NCBI GenBank assembly: GCA_964196325.1
Contig: CAXMST010000042.1
Span: 1-12,591, forward strand
Origin: CAXMST01 sp964196325
GTDB lineage: Bacteria > Actinomycetota > Thermoleophilia > Solirubrobacterales > 70-9
Length of the DNA stretch: 12,591 bases
Reading direction: 5' to 3'
The notes under the pieces: model-generated
Database searches by the model: none
Told to the model about the DNA's origin: nothing
What the model saw: the letters and a program-made list of their open reading frames with translations, nothing else
Position numbers and translations under genes: made by a program
Shown here: piece after piece, positions 1 through 6,805 of the stretch
Numbering within the stretch: the first letter of the stretch is position 1
Layout: the number at the start of each line of letters is the position of its first letter

Positions 1-1
1 C

Positions 2-142
2 AAGTCCCCCGGCAAGGAAAAGGAGGGGAACTGGCTTCCCGCGCCCGACGGCCCGTTCTGGCCGATACTTCGTACGTACGGACCCGGCAAATCCATTCTG
101 GACCGTACCTGGGTTTTGCCGCCGGTTAAGCGAGTGAAGTAG
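2..142 (+). CDS. DUF1214 (DUF1254/DUF1214) protein, C-terminal end, cut by the window edge
   Basis: Only the last 46 codons are present, ending in TAG at 140-142; the start lies left of the window. The reading frame contains NWLPAPDGPFWPILRTYGPG, then LDRTWVLPPV and a basic end. This matches the usual C-terminus of DUF1214 proteins, which end with an NWLPAP-GPF motif, an R-YGP motif and a P-V-R tail. The family is often found behind DUF1254 in one polypeptide and has no established biochemical role. The gene stops about 37 bases before the repeat that precedes the first tRNA-Arg 3' half, so it belongs to whatever lies left of that site. The family call is fairly secure from the motif; whether the gene is intact cannot be judged. 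Confidence 0.8.
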   Translation, partial: KSPGKEKEGNWLPAPDGPFWPILRTYGPGKSILDRTWVLPPVKRVK

Positions 143-190
143 CGGTAGCACGCCCTTCACGGCGCTCGGCCAGCCGCCCATCAGTCATTC

Positions 191-324
191 AGCAGTCATT
201 ACGCGGGCTGCCTTAGACAGTCCTAGACGAGCGAAGCGGACCGAGGAGAACCCAAGAACGCCTCAGCGCCGCGATCTGCGCGAACTACGAAACCGAGGGT
301 CACAGGTTCGAAACCTGTCGGGCG
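191..324 (+). repeat. 134-bp repeat, copy A (element end plus tRNA-Arg 3' half)
   Basis: This block aligns without gaps to 6349-6482. Both begin with AGCAGTCATTACGCGG, and both have exactly 78 bases between that motif and CTACGAA of the tRNA fragment. The bases between agree at roughly two thirds to three quarters of positions by eye. A direct CAGTCATT duplication (182-189 and 193-200) sits at the left edge. The block looks like the terminal segment of a related family of inserted elements. The 16-base motif recurs alone at 9315-9330 and in altered form at 4295-4310. Confidence 0.75.
285..324 (+). repeat. tRNA-Arg(ACG) 3'-half fragment, copy 1 (att-like)
   Basis: The fragment reads from the anticodon loop CTACGAA (anticodon ACG), through the 3' anticodon stem ACCGA, a variable region, the T arm ACAGG-TTCGAAA-CCTGT and the acceptor strand CGGGCG. 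Nothing upstream can form the 5' anticodon strand, D arm or 5' acceptor, so it is not a tRNA gene. It differs from copies 2 and 4 at one variable-region base and one T-loop base. No terminator hairpin follows it, unlike the other three copies. Confidence 0.8.
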
Positions 325-383
325 TTGGAAGACTCGCGGTCGACCCACAGGTGGCGGCCCCCGGGTAGCGGGTCCGCCGGTTC

Positions 384-665
384 CTATACGCGCATGTCCA
401 CCTTGATCTCGCAGCGGTCCACCGAAGCGCGCGTACCCGCCGTCTCCGATGGGTCCATGCCAGACAGGACAGCCTCACCCGCGCTCATGTCCTCGGCCGT
501 GTCGAAGAGCTGGACAACTACGGCGGTTCGCTGCTCAGCGTCGTGGAGGACTTGGATCCCGGTCGCGGGTACTCCCTCCGGAGGTCCCTCTTCGACGCGC
601 ACCTTGAGCCGATTTTCGATGTGGTCGGGATCCACGTCGGTGAACCTCACAACTCGTGCGTACAT
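384..665 (-). CDS. small ABM-like dimeric alpha/beta-barrel protein
   Basis: The 93-aa product begins MYARVVRFTDVDPDHIE and ends EIKVDMRV. It has a beta strand at the N-terminus, a GPPEGVPATGIQVL segment, a central TAVVVQLFDTAEDM strand-helix, and a VDRCEIKVD final strand. That pattern is typical of small ferredoxin-like barrel proteins related to antibiotic-biosynthesis monooxygenases, and its length is normal for the group. The start at 665 is chosen because a good Shine-Dalgarno (AAAGGAGAG) lies about a dozen bases upstream and the family begins M-Y-A-R-V. A longer in-frame start at 788 would add 41 residues of low-complexity sequence and is not favoured. The substrate is unknown. The gene converges on tRNA fragment copy 1 and is followed on the other strand by a fragment of a second small barrel gene. 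Confidence 0.75.
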   Translation of the reverse strand: MYARVVRFTDVDPDHIENRLKVRVEEGPPEGVPATGIQVLHDAEQRTAVVVQLFDTAEDMSAGEAVLSGMDPSETAGTRASVDRCEIKVDMRV

Positions 666-815
666 GCAGCACCTCTCTCCTTTCGCTTGCACCTGAAGGT
701 ATACGCCTGAGAGAGGCCGGGCGTTCTGGCGGCAGGGGCGTCTGCCGCAAGTCCTCCCTGAAGAGCGCCACGCTGACCAACTCCTCACGCGCCATAGCTC
801 GGCAGCGTATTACAA

Positions 816-870
816 CCCCCGTCCCGCCCCCGCGAGAAGCAGTTTGCTCCGGGTCACTCAGGTCTACTCC
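816..870. repeat. ~55-bp repeat, copy 1 (partner at 4039-4093)
   Basis: The first 29 bases (CCCCCGTCCCG, then CCCCCGCGAGAAGCAGTT) are identical to 4039-4067. The next ~26 bases match at most positions (GC-CCGGG--ACTC-GGTC-ACTC). This copy abuts the point where a small barrel gene begins abruptly, so it may mark a recombination junction. It is not obviously coding. Confidence 0.7.
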
Positions 871-872
871 GG

Positions 873-1046
873 GGCACCAAACACGTCTGCTTCGGTACCG
901 ATCCGAACCTTCGCGTCAGCGAGATCTGGGACTCGCGGGAGCAGCTCGACGCGTTCGGCGAGAGGCTGATGCCCGTGCTCTCCGAGATCGGAATCGACCC
1001 CGGCGAGCCCGAGGTCGTCGCGATCCACAACATCGTCAGGCGCTAG
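873..1046 (+). pseudogene. 5'-truncated small alpha/beta-barrel (ABM-like) protein remnant
   Basis: The frame ending in TAG at 1044-1046 reads GTKHVCFGTDPNLRVSEIWD, then SREQLDAFGERLMPVLSEIG and IDPGEPEVVAIHNIVRR. The EIWDSREQLDAFGERLMP and PGEPEV-IHN-V segments are characteristic of the C-terminal two thirds of a small actinobacterial ABM-like barrel protein. No start codon or first beta strand is present. Upstream the frame runs into the 55-bp repeat at 816-870, which has no family similarity. I therefore read it as a gene decapitated by recombination at that repeat. It lies back-to-back with the intact small barrel gene at 384-665. Confidence 0.65.
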
Positions 1047-1060
1047 TCAGGACTGACGCT

Positions 1061-1097
1061 GCCGGGGCGTCTTACACCGCCCTGTTGAGGCCCCGGC
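1061..1097. terminator. possible bidirectional hairpin between the barrel remnant and the sulfatase
   Basis: GCCGGGGC at 1061-1068 pairs perfectly with GCCCCGGC at 1090-1097 across a 21-base loop. It lies 14 bases after the stop of the + strand remnant and about 100 bases past the sulfatase stop on the - strand, a sensible place for shared termination. There is no T-tract and the loop is long, so the call is weak. The remaining 1098-1200 segment shows no recognisable gene. Confidence 0.3.
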
Positions 1098-1200
1098 TTC
1101 ATCCGCGGCCCGCTTCTCGACGCCGCCTCCAGGCATGACGTCTCGGCCGCGCTGCTCGCAGCTCAGTTGATGGCCGAGCCGAACTTCTGCCCGGCCGCCG

Positions 1201-3561
<2,361 letters not shown>

Positions 3562-3796
3562 GCGCTCAGGATGGCACGAGTTGGTGTCCCTTGCATCCGC
3601 CGGATCTAGCGATGACCGCGATAGCCTCACCACATGGGCTCCGAGAGCCGCTGCTCCCGCGACCGCGGCGCCGATCCGCCAACCAATGGACGTCGGGACA
3701 AGGGCGTCAGGTGAGAGGACGACCAGGGCGGTGGAATTCATCGGTGCAATCGTGATCTAATGGGAATCGTGTTCACCGAATCGAGGGAGGCAGCAC

Positions 3797-3910
3797 ATGC
3801 CGGACACGATTGACAAGGCCAGACACATGATCGAGGAGCATCTCAACGACCCGCTCCGGAGGGCCGCCTGGCCCGCTCCGAGCATGGGGCGCGCGAACCC
3901 CGAGCCCTGA
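3797..3910 (+). CDS. 37-aa small protein, possibly coiled-coil or truncated
   Basis: ATG at 3797 is preceded by a strong Shine-Dalgarno (GAGGGAGG, 6 bases away). The product begins MPDTIDKARHMIEEHLND and ends at TGA 3908-3910. The first 18 residues have the charged amphipathic-helix pattern (IDKAR-MIEE-L) of short helical proteins common in these genomes, which usually continue for another 30-60 residues. Here the sequence changes to a proline-rich tail (PAPSMGRANPEP), suggesting a frameshift or truncation of a longer helical protein. It is divergent from the sulfatase, whose start is about 235 bases away. Function unknown. The good ribosome site is the main support for translation. Confidence 0.45.
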   Translation: MPDTIDKARHMIEEHLNDPLRRAAWPAPSMGRANPEP

Positions 3911-4038
3911 CTTTCGCCGGACCCGAAGCACCTTGGCGTATCGGTGCTTCGAGGCTCTACGCAACAAGCGCGCCGAGGCGATGGTTACAGATCGGCGCGA
4001 ACCTGTCGAGTCGGATTGGTCCGATAAGCAAGCCCCCG

Positions 4039-4093
4039 CCCCCGTCCCGCCCCCGCGAGAAGCAGTTCGCCCCGGGGAACTCCGGTCAACTCG
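4039..4093. repeat. ~55-bp repeat, copy 2 (partner at 816-870)
   Basis: This is the second copy of the C-rich block, with 29 identical bases (4039-4067) followed by a diverged ~26-base tail. It ends about 80 bases before tRNA-Arg half copy 2, near the right end of compartment 1. The 3911-4170 interval holds no recognisable gene besides this repeat. Confidence 0.7.
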
Positions 4094-4170
4094 CGCGTAT
4101 CGAAAACCGCTTGCTAGCAGGGGACAGTTGTAGGAATCGTGGCGGCTGCTGGCGGTCAGGAACCCCAGAC

Positions 4171-4218
4171 CTTCGGTCTACGAAACCGAAGGTCACAGGT
4201 TCGAATCCTGTCGGGCGC
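4171..4218 (+). repeat. tRNA-Arg(ACG) 3'-half fragment, copy 2 (att-like)
   Basis: This is the most complete copy. It has an anticodon arm CTTCGGT-CTACGAA-ACCGAAG with perfect pairing, T arm ACAGG-TTCGAAT-CCTGT and acceptor strand CGGGCGC. No D arm or GCGCCCG 5' acceptor lies upstream. The 49 bases 4174-4222 are identical to 12368-12416, an exact direct repeat 8.2 kb apart, as expected for the two ends of an integrated element. A hairpin follows at 4227-4248. Confidence 0.85.
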
Positions 4219-4226
4219 GCTCGACG

Positions 4227-4248
4227 AAACGCCTTGGGCAAGGCGTTT
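4227..4248 (+). terminator. hairpin downstream of tRNA half copy 2
   Basis: AAACGCCTT pairs with AAGGCGTTT across the loop GGGC, giving a perfect 9-bp stem that ends in a short T run. It is placed like the intrinsic terminator of a tRNA gene. A near-identical hairpin follows copy 3 (6491-6511) and a different one follows copy 4 (12418-12444), so the inserted unit probably carries the tRNA 3' end together with a terminator. Confidence 0.65.
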
Positions 4249-4284
4249 GCTGGGGTTGCATTGCGATCTGGTGAGGTCTTCACG

Positions 4285-4304
4285 AATAACTGCCAGCAGT
4301 TATT
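4285..4304. promoter_or_regulatory. palindrome AATAACTGC-CA-GCAGTTATT
   Basis: Nine-base arms pair perfectly around a 2-base centre. It starts 66 bases after the end of tRNA half copy 2. A related palindrome, AATAGCTGC-TG-GCAGCTATT within a longer 24-bp repeat, stands 64 bases after copy 3. The shared consensus AATARCTGC-NN-GCAGYTATT and shared spacing suggest a binding site for a recombinase, excisionase or initiator. Its right half continues into TATTGCGCGG, which resembles the AGCAGTCATTACGCGG motif found at 191, 6349 and 9315. Confidence 0.55.
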
Positions 4305-4385
4305 GCGCGGCGGTCTCAGCGTCCGGCCGGCGGTCAGCCGAAGAGGACGACCAAGACGATCAAGATCAAATCGAAGAAGAAGTAA
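4290..4385 (+). pseudogene. possible 3' remnant with a lysine-rich tail
   Basis: The frame ending in TAA at 4383-4385 reads QPKRTTKTIKIKSKKK at its end. That alternating Thr/Ile/Lys strand with a polylysine tail resembles the extreme C-terminus of actinobacterial secreted beta-sandwich repeat proteins. The frame has no ATG and opens only after a stop at 4287. If real it is just the last ~30 codons of a gene lost to recombination. The A-rich composition is also unlike its surroundings. Low confidence. Confidence 0.2.
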
Positions 4386-4390
4386 CTATT

Positions 4391-4627
4391 TCAGCCTCCG
4401 TGCGGCTGCGACGACGCGATCTCAAAGATCGTCGCCTCCGGTGGTTCGGCCACGGCCTCTCCGAGGAGGCCCGTCACCACTCCTACCTGTGGCTGCGACT
4501 CCTGGCGATCGAGCGCCGCACGGTCCTCGAACACCTCCGTGGCGATGAACGAATCGGGATCGGTCACGTCCCTACCGACATCGAAGCTGATCACTCCGTC
4601 GAGCTCGCGGCTCAAGCGTGCAGCCAC
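4391..4627 (-). CDS. ABM-domain (putative quinol monooxygenase) protein, N-terminally short
   Basis: The frame from GTG at 4627 encodes 78 aa: AARLSRELDGVISFDVGRDV, then DPDSFIATEVFEDRAALDRQ, and ends ATIFEIASS. The GV-SF--GRD--DPD-F---E-F-DRAALD pattern is the core of antibiotic-biosynthesis-monooxygenase (ABM) barrels, which act as dimers on quinol-like compounds without cofactors. ABM proteins normally have about 20 further residues carrying the first beta strand. Those are missing: the frame upstream of GTG is unrelated and no clear Shine-Dalgarno is seen. The gene is therefore probably 5'-truncated or frameshifted near 4627. It lies just inside compartment 2. Confidence 0.6.
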   Translation of the reverse strand: MAARLSRELDGVISFDVGRDVTDPDSFIATEVFEDRAALDRQESQPQVGVVTGLLGEAVAEPPEATIFEIASSQPHGG

Positions 4628-5045
4628 GGAACATCTCGAGCGCGCGGCGCAGCCCGCGGCTCATGAGAGCAATCTAGGGCGTGGTCGCTGCACGCTCCTG
4701 CTTCGCGCAAGGGAGGCGCCCCGAGCGAAGCCGGTTCGGCTTCCCCCCTTCGTCCAGGGGCAGTTGACCGACGCCTCGAATGGCCCGCCGCTCGCGGCCC
4801 CTCTGAGGCGAAAGGAGTGCGCGGATCTGCCGGATCGGCGCAAGGGGAGAGCGAGCGGCGGGATATGTGAGCCTCCCCCTTGGACGATGAGCGCTAGTGA
4901 GGCGATTGTGGCCGCCTTAGCGACCGCTCCGCACGGATTGCAGTAGCGCGGCCCGGCAGGCCGCTAGGCGCGCTTGATCGCCGATCCCAAATCCGTTGCC
5001 GGGTGCCGCGCTCACTGCGATGCATGAGAGCGGCTGGATGTAGAC
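4628..5045. other. non-coding stretch with two hairpins
   Basis: I see no convincing gene here. GAAGCCG-GTT-CGGCTTC (4727-4743) and GCGGCC-CGGCA-GGCCGC (4948-4964) are perfect hairpins. The second lies about 80 bases beyond the stop of the - strand methyltransferase and could help terminate it, although it has no T run. Confidence 0.35.
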
Positions 5046-5834
5046 CTAATCCGCAGTGAGCGAGCCGATTATCCGGGGGTGGCCATCGATCACCGGCATG
5101 TCGTCGACGTCGAAGTTGCCAAAGCCGGCGTAGCGGCCGAGTCGCGCGATGGCGCCGCTGGTGAACTCCCAGAAGACGTACTCGTCCCCGGGGTAGATCT
5201 CGCCCGGGTCGGGGACGCGCAGCGCCCCCAGCGACGCACCATCGTCGGCGGGAACTCCATGGGTTTCGAGCAGGACACGCCCGCCGGGGTTGAGGCGGTC
5301 GCGTAGCCGCTGAAGCAGCCCGCGCGGATCGTGCACCCGATGGAGGATCCCGAAGCAGTAGATGAGGTCGAAGCGCTCGTCGAGCTGGTCGAGCTCAAGC
5401 ACGTCGAGGCGCCGATACTCGACGTTTGATTCCAGGAGCTCCGCGATCGCTCGAAAGCCTTCGCCGCCTTCGAGCTCGTGGCCCCAGCGGGCCCTAACCC
5501 AGGCGATGTACTGCTCGTTATCGATCGCCAGCACCCGATCGGCGCCTCGCCTCTCGGCGAGGAAGGCGTAGAAGCCGTCAAAGGTGCCGACATCGAGGAC
5601 GCTGAGGCCGGTGTGATCAGCCGGCACAGACGGCAGCCGGTATCGGTGGTCGAGCGCAGCACCGGGGGTATAGATGCCCTCGGCTGGATTGAGCGCAAAG
5701 GTGTGAAACCAGAACGGAACCTCGTCGAGGGTCGCGCGAGCCCGGTCGGGCTTGGCCTCAATCGGAAGTATGTCTGCGACCTGCTGTTCCGGCGAACGCG
5801 CCGCAGCATCAGCCACCACTGGCGTCGGCTCCAT
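5046..5834 (-). CDS. SAM-dependent methyltransferase, CmoB-like (DUF1698 / Methyltransf_9)
   Basis: The 262-aa product has a Rossmann methyltransferase core: motif I LDVGTFDGFYAF (80-91), the acidic loop LAIDNEQ (102-108), FDLIYCFGILHRVHDP (155-170) and LNPGGRVLLET (181-191). The F-G-LHR--DP segment followed by ETHG and a YPGDEYVFWEFTSGAI region matches proteins annotated as tRNA (mo5U34)-methyltransferase, that is CmoB-like. True CmoB acts with CmoA on carboxy-S-adenosylmethionine. No CmoA is present and many actinobacterial homologues are orphan small-molecule methyltransferases, so the substrate is uncertain. The start at 5834 is chosen because GGGAGGCG precedes it at a good distance. The in-frame ATG at 6056 would add 74 residues of basic, non-homologous sequence. 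It is divergent from the hypothetical gene at 6049. Confidence 0.85.
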   Translation of the reverse strand: MEPTPVVADAAARSPEQQVADILPIEAKPDRARATLDEVPFWFHTFALNPAEGIYTPGAALDHRYRLPSVPADHTGLSVLDVGTFDGFYAFLAERRGADRVLAIDNEQYIAWVRARWGHELEGGEGFRAIAELLESNVEYRRLDVLELDQLDERFDLIYCFGILHRVHDPRGLLQRLRDRLNPGGRVLLETHGVPADDGASLGALRVPDPGEIYPGDEYVFWEFTSGAIARLGRYAGFGNFDVDDMPVIDGHPRIIGSLTAD

Positions 5835-6048
5835 GCGCCGCCTCCCACGTGTTGGGGTTGTCGGCCGCACCCCTGGCAGGCGACGCCGCTGAGGTAGGAG
5901 TGTAGTTCCGCTGCTAGTCCGGCTGCGCCAGGCGTCATTGTCGTTTGAGCGATTAGCGTCGAGGGTGGCGAGGCGCGCTAGATCCGAGCGACTCCCCTGC
6001 CGGGTTTCCGTTAAGCGTCGGGAGGAGAAGGCCGCGAAGGCAGGAGCG

Positions 6049-6339
6049 ATGCTCAACGGCGTGTCCTCCGTGCGTTACCGCGACGAGTTGGGCAACCAGA
6101 TCACGTCGGGACTTGAGGCCTCGAAGCGAACCGGCGAGGCGGAGTTTGCACGGCCTTGGGAGCGAATGTATGTCATGCAGATAACGCGCTTCATCGCGAG
6201 GACGATGGCCGAGCTCAGCTACGCGGCGACCAAGGCTGGGGTTGAGTCGGTGCCGGCCCTCGACCAGTTCTACGTACTCTTCAACAACGAGGACAGGTAC
6301 TTTCGAGACCGCGCGACCTGGTCGATCTATCGCCCCTAG
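6049..6339 (+). CDS. conserved-looking 96-aa protein of unknown function
   Basis: The ATG at 6049 has GGCAGGAG directly upstream and opens a 96-codon frame. It includes SVRYRDELGNQITSGLEASK, FARPWERMYVMQITRFIART and LDQFYVLFNNEDRYFRDRAT. The composition is that of a folded helical protein rather than an antisense shadow: hydrophobic residues alternate with charge, and aromatic clusters occur around WERMY and FYVLFNNEDRYF. There are no cysteines, membrane segments or signal peptide. I do not recognise the family. The frame stays open upstream to 5938 with basic, less protein-like sequence, so the start could lie further up. The stop is 9 bases before the repeat preceding tRNA half copy 3, so this gene sits at the right end of compartment 2, a typical cargo position. 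Confidence 0.6.
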   Translation: MLNGVSSVRYRDELGNQITSGLEASKRTGEAEFARPWERMYVMQITRFIARTMAELSYAATKAGVESVPALDQFYVLFNNEDRYFRDRATWSIYRP

Positions 6340-6348
6340 CCGTTATTC

Positions 6349-6482
6349 AGCAGTCATTACGCGGTCTAGGTCAGAGCATCTCAGGCGAGTGAAGAGGATC
6401 GAGGCGCACCCAAGAACCCCTGAGCGACGCGATTCGCGGGAACTACGAAACCGAAGGTCACTGGTTCGAATCCAGTCGGGCG
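6349..6482 (+). repeat. 134-bp repeat, copy B (element end plus tRNA-Arg 3' half)
   Basis: This aligns ungapped with 191-324, including the shared AGCAGTCATTACGCGG start and the string ACCCAAGAAC. In both copies the spacing to the tRNA anticodon loop is 78 bases. Both lie just after a gene stop codon (142 and 6339), supporting a common right-hand end structure of two related inserted units. Confidence 0.75.
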
Positions 6483-6483
6483 C
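6443..6483 (+). repeat. tRNA-Arg(ACG) 3'-half fragment, copy 3 (att-like, variant T stem)
   Basis: The fragment has anticodon loop CTACGAA and 3' stem ACCGAAG, then T arm ACTGG-TTCGAAT-CCAGT and acceptor strand CGGGCGC. The T stem differs from the other copies by a compensated pair (A-T to T-A), so pairing is preserved. Upstream bases cannot form the 5' anticodon strand, D arm or acceptor. As in copy 1, similarity to a tRNA starts at GAACTACGAA, at the anticodon loop. Confidence 0.8.
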
Positions 6484-6490
6484 GTTGAGG

Positions 6491-6511
6491 AAACGCCTTG
6501 AACAAGGCGTT
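6491..6511 (+). terminator. hairpin downstream of tRNA half copy 3
   Basis: AACGCCTTG and CAAGGCGTT pair around a short AA(C) loop. The sequence and position match the hairpin after copy 2 (4227-4248), as for a tRNA terminator carried along with the 3' half. Confidence 0.6.
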
Positions 6512-6545
6512 CGTCGCCCCACTCCCTGCAGCTCCGCACGTCGGC

Positions 6546-6569
6546 CCAATAGCTGCTGGCAGCTATTGG
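6546..6569. promoter_or_regulatory. 24-bp palindrome CCAATAGCTGC-TG-GCAGCTATTGG
   Basis: Eleven-base arms pair perfectly around TG. The core AATAGCTGC...GCAGCTATT matches the palindrome at 4285-4304 except for one compensated position per arm and the centre. Both lie ~65 bases after their tRNA fragment. A protein-binding site in the element end is likelier than a terminator, since no T tract follows. Confidence 0.55.
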
Positions 6570-6609
6570 CACATGGAGCCCGGCCGTTTGGGCGCAGACG
6601 TCCCCGACC

Positions 6610-6786
6610 GTGCAACCGCTCGCGCGCTCGATCCATCGACCTCTGGCGCGTGAAGAGCCCGGTCGCGTGCCGGGGCCTTCATTGGAGAAAGGCCTCGAGG
6701 AGCGAACCCAACAACTCGCAGAGCACCATGCGCGATCCGGGCCGGATCGCGCCCTCGCATGGGCGGTGACTGCGGCCGAGGTCTGA
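6610..6786 (+). pseudogene. possible 3' gene remnant, helical-repeat-like
   Basis: The frame ending in TGA at 6784-6786 reads LEKGLEERTQQLAEHHARSG followed by PDRALAWAVTAAEV. The AEHHARSG-PDRALAWAV-AAE pattern resembles one helical (TPR-like) repeat of the ATPase or cyclase type of actinobacterial signalling protein, where AE-LAHH...A--RAL-WA--AA is common. Only about 45 residues look like protein, and the sequence upstream to 6570 gives no continuation or start. It could be a 3' scrap of such a gene, converging on the BTAD regulator 19 bases away, or chance. Low confidence. Confidence 0.25.
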
Positions 6787-6805
6787 AGGGTCCGTCGTCT
6801 GGGGT

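Noticed and set aside
535..795. A - strand 86-codon frame beginning MAREELVSVALFRED
   Set aside because: It overlaps the small barrel gene in another frame, and its later part is arginine-rich antisense-like sequence; only the first dozen residues look protein-like.
3562..3741. An N-terminal extension of the sulfatase to ATG 3741
   Set aside because: The 60 extra residues have no family counterpart and no Shine-Dalgarno, and family members begin close to the ATG at 3561.
4171..4218. A functional tRNA-Arg gene at any of the four copies
   Set aside because: No D arm or 5' acceptor strand (expected GCGCCCG) is found upstream of any copy, so a cloverleaf cannot form.
4086..4283. Reading frame antisense to tRNA half copy 2, with the phrase RPTGFEPVTFGFV; similar ones at 263-478, 6343-6636, 6381-7091 and 12365-12550 (DRIRTCDLRFR)
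   Set aside because: These peptides are the reverse-strand translation of the tRNA T arm and anticodon arm, a well-known source of false proteins in databases. They follow the tRNA fragments exactly and have no ribosome site.
5835..6056. A longer start for the CmoB-like methyltransferase at 6056
   Set aside because: The added 74 residues are basic and low-complexity and would overlap the divergent gene's start; a better ribosome site precedes 5834.
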